Assembly: GCA_945788685.1 (NCBI GenBank)
Contig: CALZMZ010000015.1
Coordinates: forward strand, 1-32,891
From: Thermodesulfovibrionia bacterium
GTDB lineage: Bacteria; Nitrospirota; Thermodesulfovibrionia; UBA6902
Direction: 5' to 3'
DNA: 32,891 nucleotides
This document shows positions 22,733 through 29,564 of this stretch, one piece after another. How positions within the stretch are numbered: position 1 is the first letter of the stretch; each line of letters begins with the position of its first letter. Below the pieces are notes generated by a model, which made no database searches, was not told the DNA's origin, and was given only the letters and a program-made list of their open reading frames with translations. The position numbers and the translations under genes are program-made.

Positions 22733-24652
22733 ATGAATGTAGTACAGAAACTTATAGCGTCACATCTGGCTGAAGGGGAGATGAAAGCTGGAAACGAGAT
22801 AGCAATATCAATAGACCAGACACTGACCCAGGACGCTACCGGTACAATGGCCTATCTTGAGTTTGAAGCAATGGGGATACCAAAGGTCAGAACCAGGGTG
22901 TCGGTCAGTTATGTAGACCATAACACTCTTCAGTCAGGATTTGAAAATGCTGACGACCACCGTTTTCTCCAGACCATTGCGAGTAAATATGGTGTGTATT
23001 TTTCAAGACCCGGAAACGGCATATGCCATCAGGTCCATCTTGAGCGTTTTACAAAACCCGGACAGACGCTGCTGGGTTCAGACAGCCATACACCAAACGC
23101 CGGCGCTGTTGGCATGCTTGCTATCGGTGCCGGCGGACTGAACGTTGCCCTCGCCATGGCCGGTGAGCCGTTCTGGCTTGTCATGCCAAAGGTGGTTAAG
23201 GTGAATCTGAAAGGATCATTGAACAAAGGGGTAAGTGCAAAAGACATTATCCTTGATGTATTAAGACAGCTCACAGTAAAAGGCGGAGTAGGAAAGATTA
23301 TTGAATATACAGGCGAGGCACTTAAGGACCTTACCGTACCTGAGAGGGCGACTATTACAAATATGGGCGCTGAGCTGGGTGCCACTTCATCGGTTTTCCC
23401 GTCTGATGATCAGACACGGGCTTTTTTTACAGCTCAGGGACGTGCAGAAGACTGGACCGGGCTTATTCCTGACATTGATGCCGTTTATGACGAAGAGATA
23501 GAAGTAAATCTTGACTCCCTTGTGCCGCTTACAGCAGCGCCGTCCAGTCCTGATAACATTAAGACGGTAAAAGAAGTGCAGGGCATACCTGTAAAACAGG
23601 TGTGCATTGGAAGTTGTGTAAATTCTTCATATTCTGATTTAATGGTCGCCGCAAGGATGCTTAAAGGGAAAAAAGTGCACCCGGATGTAAGCCTTACGAT
23701 CAGTCCCGGGTCACGTCAGACATTGCAGATGGTTTCGGAAAACGGTGCATTGGCCGATATTGTATCTGCCGGTGCCAGGATACTTGAGAGTACCTGTGGT
23801 CCCTGCATTGGAATGGGGCAGTCACCTCCTACCGGGGCCGTGACGTTACGGACTTTTAACAGAAACTTTCCGGGAAGGAGTGGTACCCCCAATGACCAGT
23901 CTTACCTGTGCAGTCCAATGACTGCAGCAGCATCCGCGATCAAAGGTGCAATAACCGATCCCGCTGAAGAGTTGTCGGCTCCTGTTGTTATTCCTCTTCC
24001 TGACAGGTACATAATTGATGATGCCATGATCGTTGCACCATCAACAGAACCCGATAAAGTTGTGGTCGAAAGAGGCCCTAATATTAAACCCTTCCCTGTC
24101 AAGAAGCCCCTTGAAGCGTCTCTCACTGCCCGGATCATTATAAAGGTTGGAGACAATGTCACCACTGACGATATTATGCCGGCCGGGGCCAAGATATTGC
24201 CGCTCAGGTCAAACATTCCAGCAATATCTGAATATGTGTTTTCAAAAATAGACAACGAATTTACCTCAAGAGCAAAAGCGTCGGAAGGCGGTATTGTTGT
24301 GGGTGGAAATAATTATGGTCAGGGATCAAGCAGGGAACATGCGGCCCTGGCTCCGATGTATCTTGGAATTAAAGTCGTATTTGCAAAGTCATTTGCCCGT
24401 ATCCATAAAGACAACCTTATTAATTTCGGAATACTTCCCTTAACTGTAGAGCCGGAAATTTATGACTCTCTTGAAGAGGGAAGCGAGATTGAGCTGCCTG
24501 ATGCTGCAAAAGAAGTGAGGGAATCTGACAGCATAACATTTGTTGATAAAAAATCGGCAAAGAGCTATTCTACCGGGCATGGATTTACTCAGAGACAGAG
24601 GAAAATTATTCTTGCGGGCGGATTGCTTAATTACGTTAAAAACAAATCATGA
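22733..24652 (+). CDS. Aconitate hydratase, short (~640 aa) type
   Basis: The enzyme interconverts citrate and isocitrate using a [4Fe-4S] cluster. Iron-sulfur ligands are Cys295 in CIGSCVNSSY and Cys355/Cys358 in STCGPCIG. Other signatures are DQTLTQDATGTMAYLEFEAM, LLGSDSHTPNAGAVGMLAIG and GGNNYGQGSSREHAA in the C-terminal swivel domain. At 639 residues it belongs to the compact aconitase group common in anaerobic bacteria rather than the 900-residue AcnA. GGAGG stands 8 bases before ATG 22733. It is a single gene in a gap of ordinary leader sequence. Confidence 0.96.
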   Translation: MNVVQKLIASHLAEGEMKAGNEIAISIDQTLTQDATGTMAYLEFEAMGIPKVRTRVSVSYVDHNTLQSGFENADDHRFLQTIASKYGVYFSRPGNGICHQVHLERFTKPGQTLLGSDSHTPNAGAVGMLAIGAGGLNVALAMAGEPFWLVMPKVVKVNLKGSLNKGVSAKDIILDVLRQLTVKGGVGKIIEYTGEALKDLTVPERATITNMGAELGATSSVFPSDDQTRAFFTAQGRAEDWTGLIPDIDAVYDEEIEVNLDSLVPLTAAPSSPDNIKTVKEVQGIPVKQVCIGSCVNSSYSDLMVAARMLKGKKVHPDVSLTISPGSRQTLQMVSENGALADIVSAGARILESTCGPCIGMGQSPPTGAVTLRTFNRNFPGRSGTPNDQSYLCSPMTAAASAIKGAITDPAEELSAPVVIPLPDRYIIDDAMIVAPSTEPDKVVVERGPNIKPFPVKKPLEASLTARIIIKVGDNVTTDDIMPAGAKILPLRSNIPAISEYVFSKIDNEFTSRAKASEGGIVVGGNNYGQGSSREHAALAPMYLGIKVVFAKSFARIHKDNLINFGILPLTVEPEIYDSLEEGSEIELPDAAKEVRESDSITFVDKKSAKSYSTGHGFTQRQRKIILAGGLLNYVKNKS

Positions 24653-24741
24653 AGATGAAAGCTGACAAGTCTAAAAATACTTGCAAAACTGAGAAAAATA
24701 TGTTTATGTATTTATTAAAATTCATGGAAAGGAGGGATTAA

Positions 24742-25068
24742 ATGAAAATATTATCTATTTTCCTGATGGTGTTGATGCTGGCTCTGATAGGGTGTTCAAC
24801 AAAGTATACTTTTGAACCGGGAGATAAAGCATTACTAGATAGCGCCATGGATAATGCCAGAGATGCAAAAGCATCAGCAGACAGTGCGTCAGCTTCAGCC
24901 AGTAAGGCAACAAGTGAAGCTGACCGGTCCGAGGCTGCTGCTGACCGGTCCGAGGCTGCTGCTGACCGGTCCGAGAGAGCTGCCAACAGGTCGGAAAGAG
25001 CTGCTGACAGCGCAAATACAGCAGCGGAAAAAGCTGTCAAGGCATTTGAAATGAAACAGCGGAAGTAA
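24742..25068 (+). CDS. OprI/Lpp-like alanine-zipper lipoprotein
   Basis: A lipobox (LIGC, Cys18) follows a short signal peptide, so the mature protein is an acylated lipoprotein of 91 residues. The mature chain is one long helix of heptads rich in Ala, Ser, Asp and Arg (ADRSEAA repeated), an alanine-zipper pattern as in Pseudomonas OprI and E. coli Lpp. It ends KAFEMKQRK: the C-terminal lysine is the residue through which Braun's lipoprotein is joined to peptidoglycan. The mature part is longer than the 58 residues of E. coli Lpp. AAAGGAGGG precedes ATG 24742. The adjacent convergent gene is an L,D-transpeptidase of the type that performs this linkage. Trimerisation and tethering are inferred. 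Confidence 0.85.
   Translation: MKILSIFLMVLMLALIGCSTKYTFEPGDKALLDSAMDNARDAKASADSASASASKATSEADRSEAAADRSEAAADRSERAANRSERAADSANTAAEKAVKAFEMKQRK
24919..24981 (+). repeat. 21-bp tandem repeat encoding one heptad per unit
   Basis: The unit GCTGACCGGTCCGAGGCTGC plus one base is present as two perfect copies (24919-24939, 24940-24960) and a diverging third. Each unit equals seven codons, one turn-pair of the coiled coil, so copy number would change the helix length without a frameshift. Confidence 0.9.
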
Positions 25069-25947
25069 TTAATTGGATATTAAAGCGGGAAGCCCTGTTG
25101 CACTTTTTATTGATTTAATCATTAATGCAGTGTTTACATGTTTTAACAGGTGCTTCCCGTGAAGTTTTTTGATCACCGTTGCAATTAGCTCCGATTCAAC
25201 CATGTCTGAGTTATGGATCTCGATATATATTTTGTCACCATGCATTCCAACCTTTACCGGTTCACTGATAATTTTTACAGGTGTACCCACCGCGACATAA
25301 CTGAATAAATCTTTTATATCTTCAGGATAGAGCCTGATACATCCCTGACTGACTCTTCTCCCGATCCCATAAGGCCTGTTTGTTCCATGGATTCCGTATG
25401 AATCCAGGGAAAGCTGCAACCAGTGGCTTCCCAGGGGATTGTCCGGTCCCGGGTGCACATAGAGAGGCAGGTCCGGATCCTCCTTTCGGGAAGCTTCAGG
25501 AACTTTCCATATCGGGTCCCTGATCTTAAGGGTAATACGATACGTACCTGTTGGAGTGTTAAAACCCTGTCTTCCTATTCCTATAGGGTAGGTCTTTATA
25601 AATCTGGATTCCTGAACAGAGAAGAAATAATATAATCTCAGTTCCGCCAGATTGATAATAATGCTGTTCTCAATTAATTCCGGAATAAGCCATGATGTTG
25701 GAATAACTACTTCTGTTCCTTTTCCAGGCACCCATGGATCAATATGTTTATTGGCGTCCATAATTTCGTTATAGCCTGTATCATATGTCCTCGCGAGTTC
25801 AATCAGGCTTTCACCGTCCTTCAGGATGTATGATCTGTTCTTACCGATTAAATACATATGGTCGGAATCAACAGGAAATGCCCCGGATGCGGATATATCA
25901 GTCGGGGAAAAGATAATCGTCAGACATATAATTATAAAAATATACAC
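25069..25947 (-). CDS. L,D-transpeptidase, ErfK/YbiS type, with LysM domain
   Basis: The protein has a signal peptide (MYIFIIICLTIIFSPTDISA), a LysM-like peptidoglycan-binding domain (about 33-83) and a YkuD catalytic domain (about 95-215). Active-site residues are His187 in YGIHGTNRPYGIG and Cys203 in VSQGCIRLYPEDI; the SQGC form is the one found in E. coli ErfK-type enzymes. These enzymes attach lipoproteins to peptidoglycan or make 3-3 crosslinks. The start is GTG 25947, needed to include the signal peptide; no ribosome binding site is seen, and a -10-like TATAAT at 25965-25970 would leave a leader of about 11 bases. The stop codon directly abuts that of the convergent lipoprotein gene. 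Confidence 0.93.
   Translation of the reverse strand: MYIFIIICLTIIFSPTDISASGAFPVDSDHMYLIGKNRSYILKDGESLIELARTYDTGYNEIMDANKHIDPWVPGKGTEVVIPTSWLIPELIENSIIINLAELRLYYFFSVQESRFIKTYPIGIGRQGFNTPTGTYRITLKIRDPIWKVPEASRKEDPDLPLYVHPGPDNPLGSHWLQLSLDSYGIHGTNRPYGIGRRVSQGCIRLYPEDIKDLFSYVAVGTPVKIISEPVKVGMHGDKIYIEIHNSDMVESELIATVIKKLHGKHLLKHVNTALMIKSIKSATGLPALISN
25085..25170 (+). terminator. Putative terminator of the lipoprotein gene, inside the opposing gene
   Basis: GCGGGAAGCCCTGTT (25085-25099) pairs with AACAGGTGCTTCCCGT (25145-25160) with one bulge. The loop contains a nested TGATT/ATCA hairpin. GAAG and six Ts follow (25165-25170). It lies within the coding end of the L,D-transpeptidase on the other strand. 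Confidence 0.45.
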
Positions 25948-25981
25948 GGTGTTTATTTTACTTAATTATAGTTTTTTTTGT

Positions 25982-26005
25982 AGGGGCACGTAGCAACGTG
26001 CCCCT
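25982..26005. repeat. Dispersed GGGGCACG hairpin, copy 3
   Basis: AGGGGCACGT and ACGTGCCCCT form a perfect 10-bp stem with a 4-base loop (AGCA). It lies between the L,D-transpeptidase promoter region and the TPP riboswitch. Confidence 0.6.
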
Positions 26006-26053
26006 GCGTTTGTATGAGGTTGACTACTTTTCAACACAGAGGTATACTTTAAA

Positions 26054-26212
26054 TCTACCCTAGGGGAGGCATAGCCTGAGAGTCTCACTGACAGAACTCA
26101 GAGCCCGGAGCACAGACCCTGGAGTAACGAATTAATCTGTGTTCTGATATCTGTGTTCTGAAGTGGGAGACCCTCCGAACCTGAACTGGTTAATCCCAGC
26201 GAAGGAAAGGGA
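26054..26212 (+). promoter_or_regulatory. TPP riboswitch (THI element) with enlarged P3 arm
   Basis: The conserved cores are intact: GGGGAGGC, then GCCTGAGAG on the 5' side, and GACCCTCCGAACCTGAACTGG followed by TTAATCCCAGCGAAGGAA on the 3' side. This is the thiamine diphosphate aptamer. Between them the P3 arm is expanded to about 90 bases and includes a direct repeat (TCTGTGTTCTGATA then TCTGTGTTCTGA) pairing back to CACAGA and AGAAC. A terminator follows. It should repress the thi operon when TPP is abundant. Confidence 0.95.
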
Positions 26213-26226
26213 AGCGAAATCATATT

Positions 26227-26271
26227 CCGTATTTCCTTTGGCATGTGCCATTCCGGGAATACGGTTTTTTT
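26227..26271 (+). terminator. Riboswitch-controlled intrinsic terminator
   Basis: CCGTATTTCC (26227-26236) pairs with GGGAATACGG (26255-26264) over 10 bp with one wobble; an inner TGGCA-TG-TGCCA stem caps it, and seven Ts follow. It ends 12 bases before the first thi gene, the expected expression platform. Confidence 0.92.
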
Positions 26272-26283
26272 ATTTTGGTGCAA

Positions 26284-27594
26284 ATGAACAATATGATAAA
26301 TAGTGACAGAACATTAATTAAAGATATTCTTGACAAGTCCCTTGATCTGCAGGTGTTGAATCTGAAGGAAGTTTCAGCTTTGATAGACCTGCATGACAGG
26401 GAAGTCTGGGAAGAAGTGTATGATGCTGCACATAGAGTCAAGGAAAAGGTCTATGGAAAGAGAGTAGTGCTCTTTGCTCCTCTTTATCTATCAAATGAAT
26501 GCATGAATGACTGCCTTTATTGCGGTTTCAGAACGGGCAACAAAAATGCCGTAAGAAAGAGTCTGACCGTTGATGAGGCTGTTCAGGAAGCGGAATTTCT
26601 TTCCGGCAAAGGATACAGGAGACTTCTCCTTGTTTCGAGCGAACATTCTAAACGTACCGGCCTGGATTATATTGAAAAAGTTGCTGATGCCATTTACCGC
26701 AGGACCGATATTCGAATATTGCATGCCAACACAGCTCCGATGAGGGTTGCAGAGTTTAAACGGCTTAAAGCTGCCGGTATTGGAGTGTACCAGTGTTTTC
26801 AGGAGACCTACCATATACCGTCATACAGATATTTGCACCAAACCGGTACGAAGGCAGATTATGCGTCCAGATTGAATGTTATGGACCGGGCCATAGAAGC
26901 GGGCTTTGCTGATGTGGGCATGGGTGTGCTCCTTGGGTTGTATGACTGGCGCTGGGAGGTTGGGGCATTGATAGCACACAGCAGGAGATTGATCAGTAAG
27001 TACGGGTTCGGGCCGCATACACTTTCTGTACCCCGGCTGCAGCCGGCAGAAGGATCAGATGTGGATTTTGATACGTACAGGGTATCGGATGAAGAATTAA
27101 AAAGGATTGTTGCCATTTACAGACTTGCTCTCCCTTATGCGGGAGTTGTAGTGTCAACAAGAGAAAGTGCGGATTTGCGGGATGAACTGCTCTCTAAAGG
27201 AGCTTCACAGATATCAGCAGGTTCCAGAACCAGTCCCTGGGGATATATTGAAAAAGGTGATACAGAACAGTTTGAGATTGGTGACAACCGGAGCCTGGAA
27301 GAAGTAATTGCAAAACTTGCTGCAATGGGCATGGTTCCAAGCCTTTGCACCGCCTGTTACAGGGAAGGCAGGAGCGGTGAACAGTTCAGAAACCTTGCAG
27401 AGAATGAAAAAATGAAAAAGTTCTGCCATGACAATGCACTGCTTTCACTTAAGGAGTACATTGAAGACTGCTGTTCCGGTGATGTGAAGGAGAAACTGGA
27501 AAAACTTCTGAAGGCGGAAATTTCAAAGAGCTCAAATGGATTAATAAACAAAATGAAGCTTGTAGAACAGGGAAAGAGAGATGTTCACTCTTGA
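26284..27594 (+). CDS. HydG/ThiH-family radical SAM tyrosine lyase
   Basis: This radical SAM enzyme should cleave tyrosine to p-cresol and dehydroglycine, the thiazole precursor. The SAM cluster motif CMNDCLYC (Cys73, 77, 80; CX3CX2C) follows APLYLSNE. The C-terminus carries CTACYREGRSG ... FCHDNALL with Cys355, Cys358 and Cys381: a CX2CX22C motif, which is the HydG auxiliary-cluster signature and is absent from E. coli-type ThiH. ATG 26284 gives 436 residues, between ThiH (about 370) and HydG (about 470). The longer ORF from 26245 would start inside the terminator. No hydE, hydF or hydrogenase gene is nearby, and the TPP riboswitch and thiS/thiG neighbours point to thiamine synthesis. Confidence 0.9.
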   Translation: MNNMINSDRTLIKDILDKSLDLQVLNLKEVSALIDLHDREVWEEVYDAAHRVKEKVYGKRVVLFAPLYLSNECMNDCLYCGFRTGNKNAVRKSLTVDEAVQEAEFLSGKGYRRLLLVSSEHSKRTGLDYIEKVADAIYRRTDIRILHANTAPMRVAEFKRLKAAGIGVYQCFQETYHIPSYRYLHQTGTKADYASRLNVMDRAIEAGFADVGMGVLLGLYDWRWEVGALIAHSRRLISKYGFGPHTLSVPRLQPAEGSDVDFDTYRVSDEELKRIVAIYRLALPYAGVVVSTRESADLRDELLSKGASQISAGSRTSPWGYIEKGDTEQFEIGDNRSLEEVIAKLAAMGMVPSLCTACYREGRSGEQFRNLAENEKMKKFCHDNALLSLKEYIEDCCSGDVKEKLEKLLKAEISKSSNGLINKMKLVEQGKRDVHS

Positions 27595-27636
27595 TATCAG
27601 AGCCATTTACAAAAGTATTTAAGAAATGGCTGTTGG

Positions 27637-27719
27637 CGTCATACCCGCGAAAGCGGGTATCCAGAAGTCTTTGGTTTTGAAGAATACTGGATCCCCGATA
27701 AAGAACTTCGGGAATGACG
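27637..27719. repeat. REP-like element, GTCATACCCG type
   Basis: CGTCATACCCGCGAAAGCGG at the left and CGGGAATGACG at the right form inverted ends about 83 bp apart, with TACTGGATCCCCGA inside. It lies between the radical SAM gene and thiS. Confidence 0.65.
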
Positions 27720-27759
27720 AATAAAGACTCTTAAGGGCCGTATTATAAAAGATGAATAA

Positions 27760-27960
27760 ATGACACTTACTTTAAATGGTGAAAAAACAGATATCCATGA
27801 CAACCTGACTGTTGAAGGTCTGCTCGGCTATTTGAAGATAGAACCGGCCAGGGTCGCTGTTGAAGTTAACCTTGCTATCATTAAGAAAGATGATTTTCAT
27901 AACCGTGTTTTAAAAGACGGTGATAAGGTGGAGATCGTTAATTTTGTTGGGGGAGGGTAA
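27760..27960 (+). CDS. thiS: Sulfur carrier protein ThiS
   Basis: The 66-residue ubiquitin-like protein carries the sulfur for the thiazole ring as a C-terminal thiocarboxylate. It opens MTLTLNGEKTDI and ends EIVNFVGGG, with the required terminal Gly-Gly. Length and fold pattern match ThiS. No strong ribosome binding site is visible before ATG 27760, perhaps because a repeat element lies just upstream. The ThiF adenylating enzyme is not in this window. thiG follows after a second repeat block. Confidence 0.93.
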   Translation: MTLTLNGEKTDIHDNLTVEGLLGYLKIEPARVAVEVNLAIIKKDDFHNRVLKDGDKVEIVNFVGGG

Positions 27961-27962
27961 AG

Positions 27963-28094
27963 AAAATTTCAAATTACAAATTGCAAATATCAAATATCAA
28001 ATTCCAAATTACAAATAAATAAAATGTTTGTCATTCCCGCGAAGGCGGGAATCCAGAGATAAACAACGAGATTCCGCATCAAGTGCGGAATGAC
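27963..28094. repeat. Composite: AATTTG-type repeat plus REP-like element
   Basis: Positions 27963-28019 are iterated CAAATTACAAATTGCAAATATC-like phrases of the AATTTG family. Positions 28030-28094 are a REP-like element with GTCATTCCCGCGAAGGCGGG at one end and TGCGGAATGAC at the other. It fills the thiS-thiG gap. Confidence 0.65.
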
Positions 28095-28133
28095 GAATCC
28101 AGAGGATTACTTTTTTGATTGAAGGAGACAGTG

Positions 28134-28904
28134 ATGAACGATAATCTGATTATTAGGGACATTGAATTTAAATCGAGACTGTGGGTGGGCACTGGCAAGT
28201 ATAAGGATTTTGAAGAGACAAAGCTGGCCATTGAGGCATCAGGGGCTGATGTAGTTACTGTAGCGGTGAGAAGGACAAATATATTTGATAATAAGTCAGA
28301 AAACCTGCTCGATTTTATAGATCCAAAGAAATATAAAATACTGCCTAACACAGCAGGATGTTTCACTATGGAAGATGCTCTCCGGTATTCACGGCTTGCC
28401 CGGGAGACGGGCATTTCTGATCTTATAAAACTTGAAGTACTGGGTGATGAAAAAACTCTGTTTCCTGATGCATGCGCAACTCTTCAGGCAACGGAAATTC
28501 TGGCAAAGGAAGGCTTTATAGTCCTGCCTTACATTAATGATGACCCCATTATGGCCCAGCGACTTGTGGATGCAGGAGCAGCTGCTGTAATGCCCCTTGC
28601 TGCGCCTATCGGATCAGGCCTGGGAATCAGGAATCCCTATAACATTAAAATTATTCTTGAACAGGCAACTGTTCCGGTAATCGTAGATGCAGGCGTTGGC
28701 ACCGCTTCTGATGTAGCTGTTGCCATGGAACTGGGATGTGATGCTGTTTTATTAAATACCGCCATTGCAGGGGCAAAAGATCCCATTGCCATGGCAACAG
28801 CCATGAACCATGCTGTGAAGGCAGGGCGGCTTGCGTATAAGGCCGGAAGAATAGAACGGAAGCTGTATGCTACTGCCAGCAGTCCGATTGAAGGAATGCT
28901 GTAA
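28134..28904 (+). CDS. thiG: Thiazole synthase ThiG
   Basis: The enzyme builds the thiazole phosphate from deoxyxylulose phosphate, dehydroglycine and ThiS thiocarboxylate. The TIM-barrel protein opens [20 protein letters not shown]. The Schiff-base lysine is Lys99 in [36 protein letters not shown] and [10 protein letters not shown] are family motifs. ATG 28134 follows AAGGAG by 7 bases and gives 256 residues; the in-frame TTG at 28119 lies before this ribosome binding site and is rejected. Confidence 0.97.
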   Translation: MNDNLIIRDIEFKSRLWVGTGKYKDFEETKLAIEASGADVVTVAVRRTNIFDNKSENLLDFIDPKKYKILPNTAGCFTMEDALRYSRLARETGISDLIKLEVLGDEKTLFPDACATLQATEILAKEGFIVLPYINDDPIMAQRLVDAGAAAVMPLAAPIGSGLGIRNPYNIKIILEQATVPVIVDAGVGTASDVAVAMELGCDAVLLNTAIAGAKDPIAMATAMNHAVKAGRLAYKAGRIERKLYATASSPIEGML

Positions 28905-29012
28905 AGGCCGTGACGCGTAACGCGTGATGGGTAATGGGTAAAAAACAGTGACGTGTGACGATGATAACAGATAGAAAACTCTTCACTCATCACTCATCAC
29001 TCATTACGGCCG
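28905..29012. repeat. AGTGA-type inverted repeat overlapping the start of thiE
   Basis: GGCCGTGACGCGTAACGCG at the left and ACTCATCACTCATTACGGCC at the right are inverted arms ending in GGCCGT/ACGGCC. The right arm lies inside the thiE coding region. Confidence 0.55.
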
Positions 29013-29563
29013 TTAAGAAGGCGTTACAGGGTGGAATAAGGGCGGTCCAGCTGAGAGAAAAAGATATGGGTACGAGAGACCTTTTACAGCTTGCATACAA
29101 GATGAGAAATCTGACCGAAGAACATGATGCAAAGTTGTTTATAAATGACAGGTTTGACATTGCGCTTGCAGTGGGAGCTGATGGTGTCCACCTGACCCGG
29201 AACAGTATCCCTGTTTCCAAAGTCAGGGAAACGGTGAAAAAGAGACTTTTAATAGGTGTTTCAACCCACTCCCTTAAGGAAGCAAGAGATGCGGAACGGG
29301 GCGGGGCTGATTTTATTACTTTTGGACCGGTTTACAGAACGCCTTCCAAACTTGCATATGGTAAGCCTGTTGGAATTGATGCATTAAAACAGCTGAACAG
29401 GAAAATGAAAGTTCCTGTATTTGCCATAGGAGGAATCAATGGCAGCAGGATTAAGGACATAAGGGAATCAGGTGCTCATGGAGCAGCCATGATCCGTGAG
29501 GTGCTGGCCTCAGATAATATCAAAAGAAAATCTCAGGAACTAATTAATTTATCAGGAGCTTAA
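28955..29563 (+). CDS. thiE: Thiamine phosphate synthase ThiE
   Basis: The enzyme joins the pyrimidine and thiazole halves of thiamine. Signatures are AVQLREKD, DGVHLTRNSIPV, IGVSTHSLKEA, FGPVYRTPSK and PVFAIGGI. The N-terminal strand ITDRKLF is intact. The start is either GTG 28955 or ATG 28961 (MITDRKLF); neither has a clear ribosome binding site. Residues just after ITDRKLF (THHSSLIT) are encoded by the ACTCATCACTCATCACTC arm of a repeat family that is otherwise intergenic. At about 200 residues it is slightly short for the family. thiC starts two bases after the stop. Confidence 0.93.
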   Translation: MTMITDRKLFTHHSSLITAVKKALQGGIRAVQLREKDMGTRDLLQLAYKMRNLTEEHDAKLFINDRFDIALAVGADGVHLTRNSIPVSKVRETVKKRLLIGVSTHSLKEARDAERGGADFITFGPVYRTPSKLAYGKPVGIDALKQLNRKMKVPVFAIGGINGSRIKDIRESGAHGAAMIREVLASDNIKRKSQELINLSGA

Positions 29564-29564
29564 A

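Noticed and set aside
25330-25355. Missing histidine in the L,D-transpeptidase SHGC motif
   Set aside because: SQGC is normal in ErfK/YbiS-type enzymes, so the enzyme is expected to be active.
26245-26283. N-terminal extension of the HydG-like protein
   Set aside because: It is encoded by the riboswitch terminator stem and T tract, which are leader RNA.
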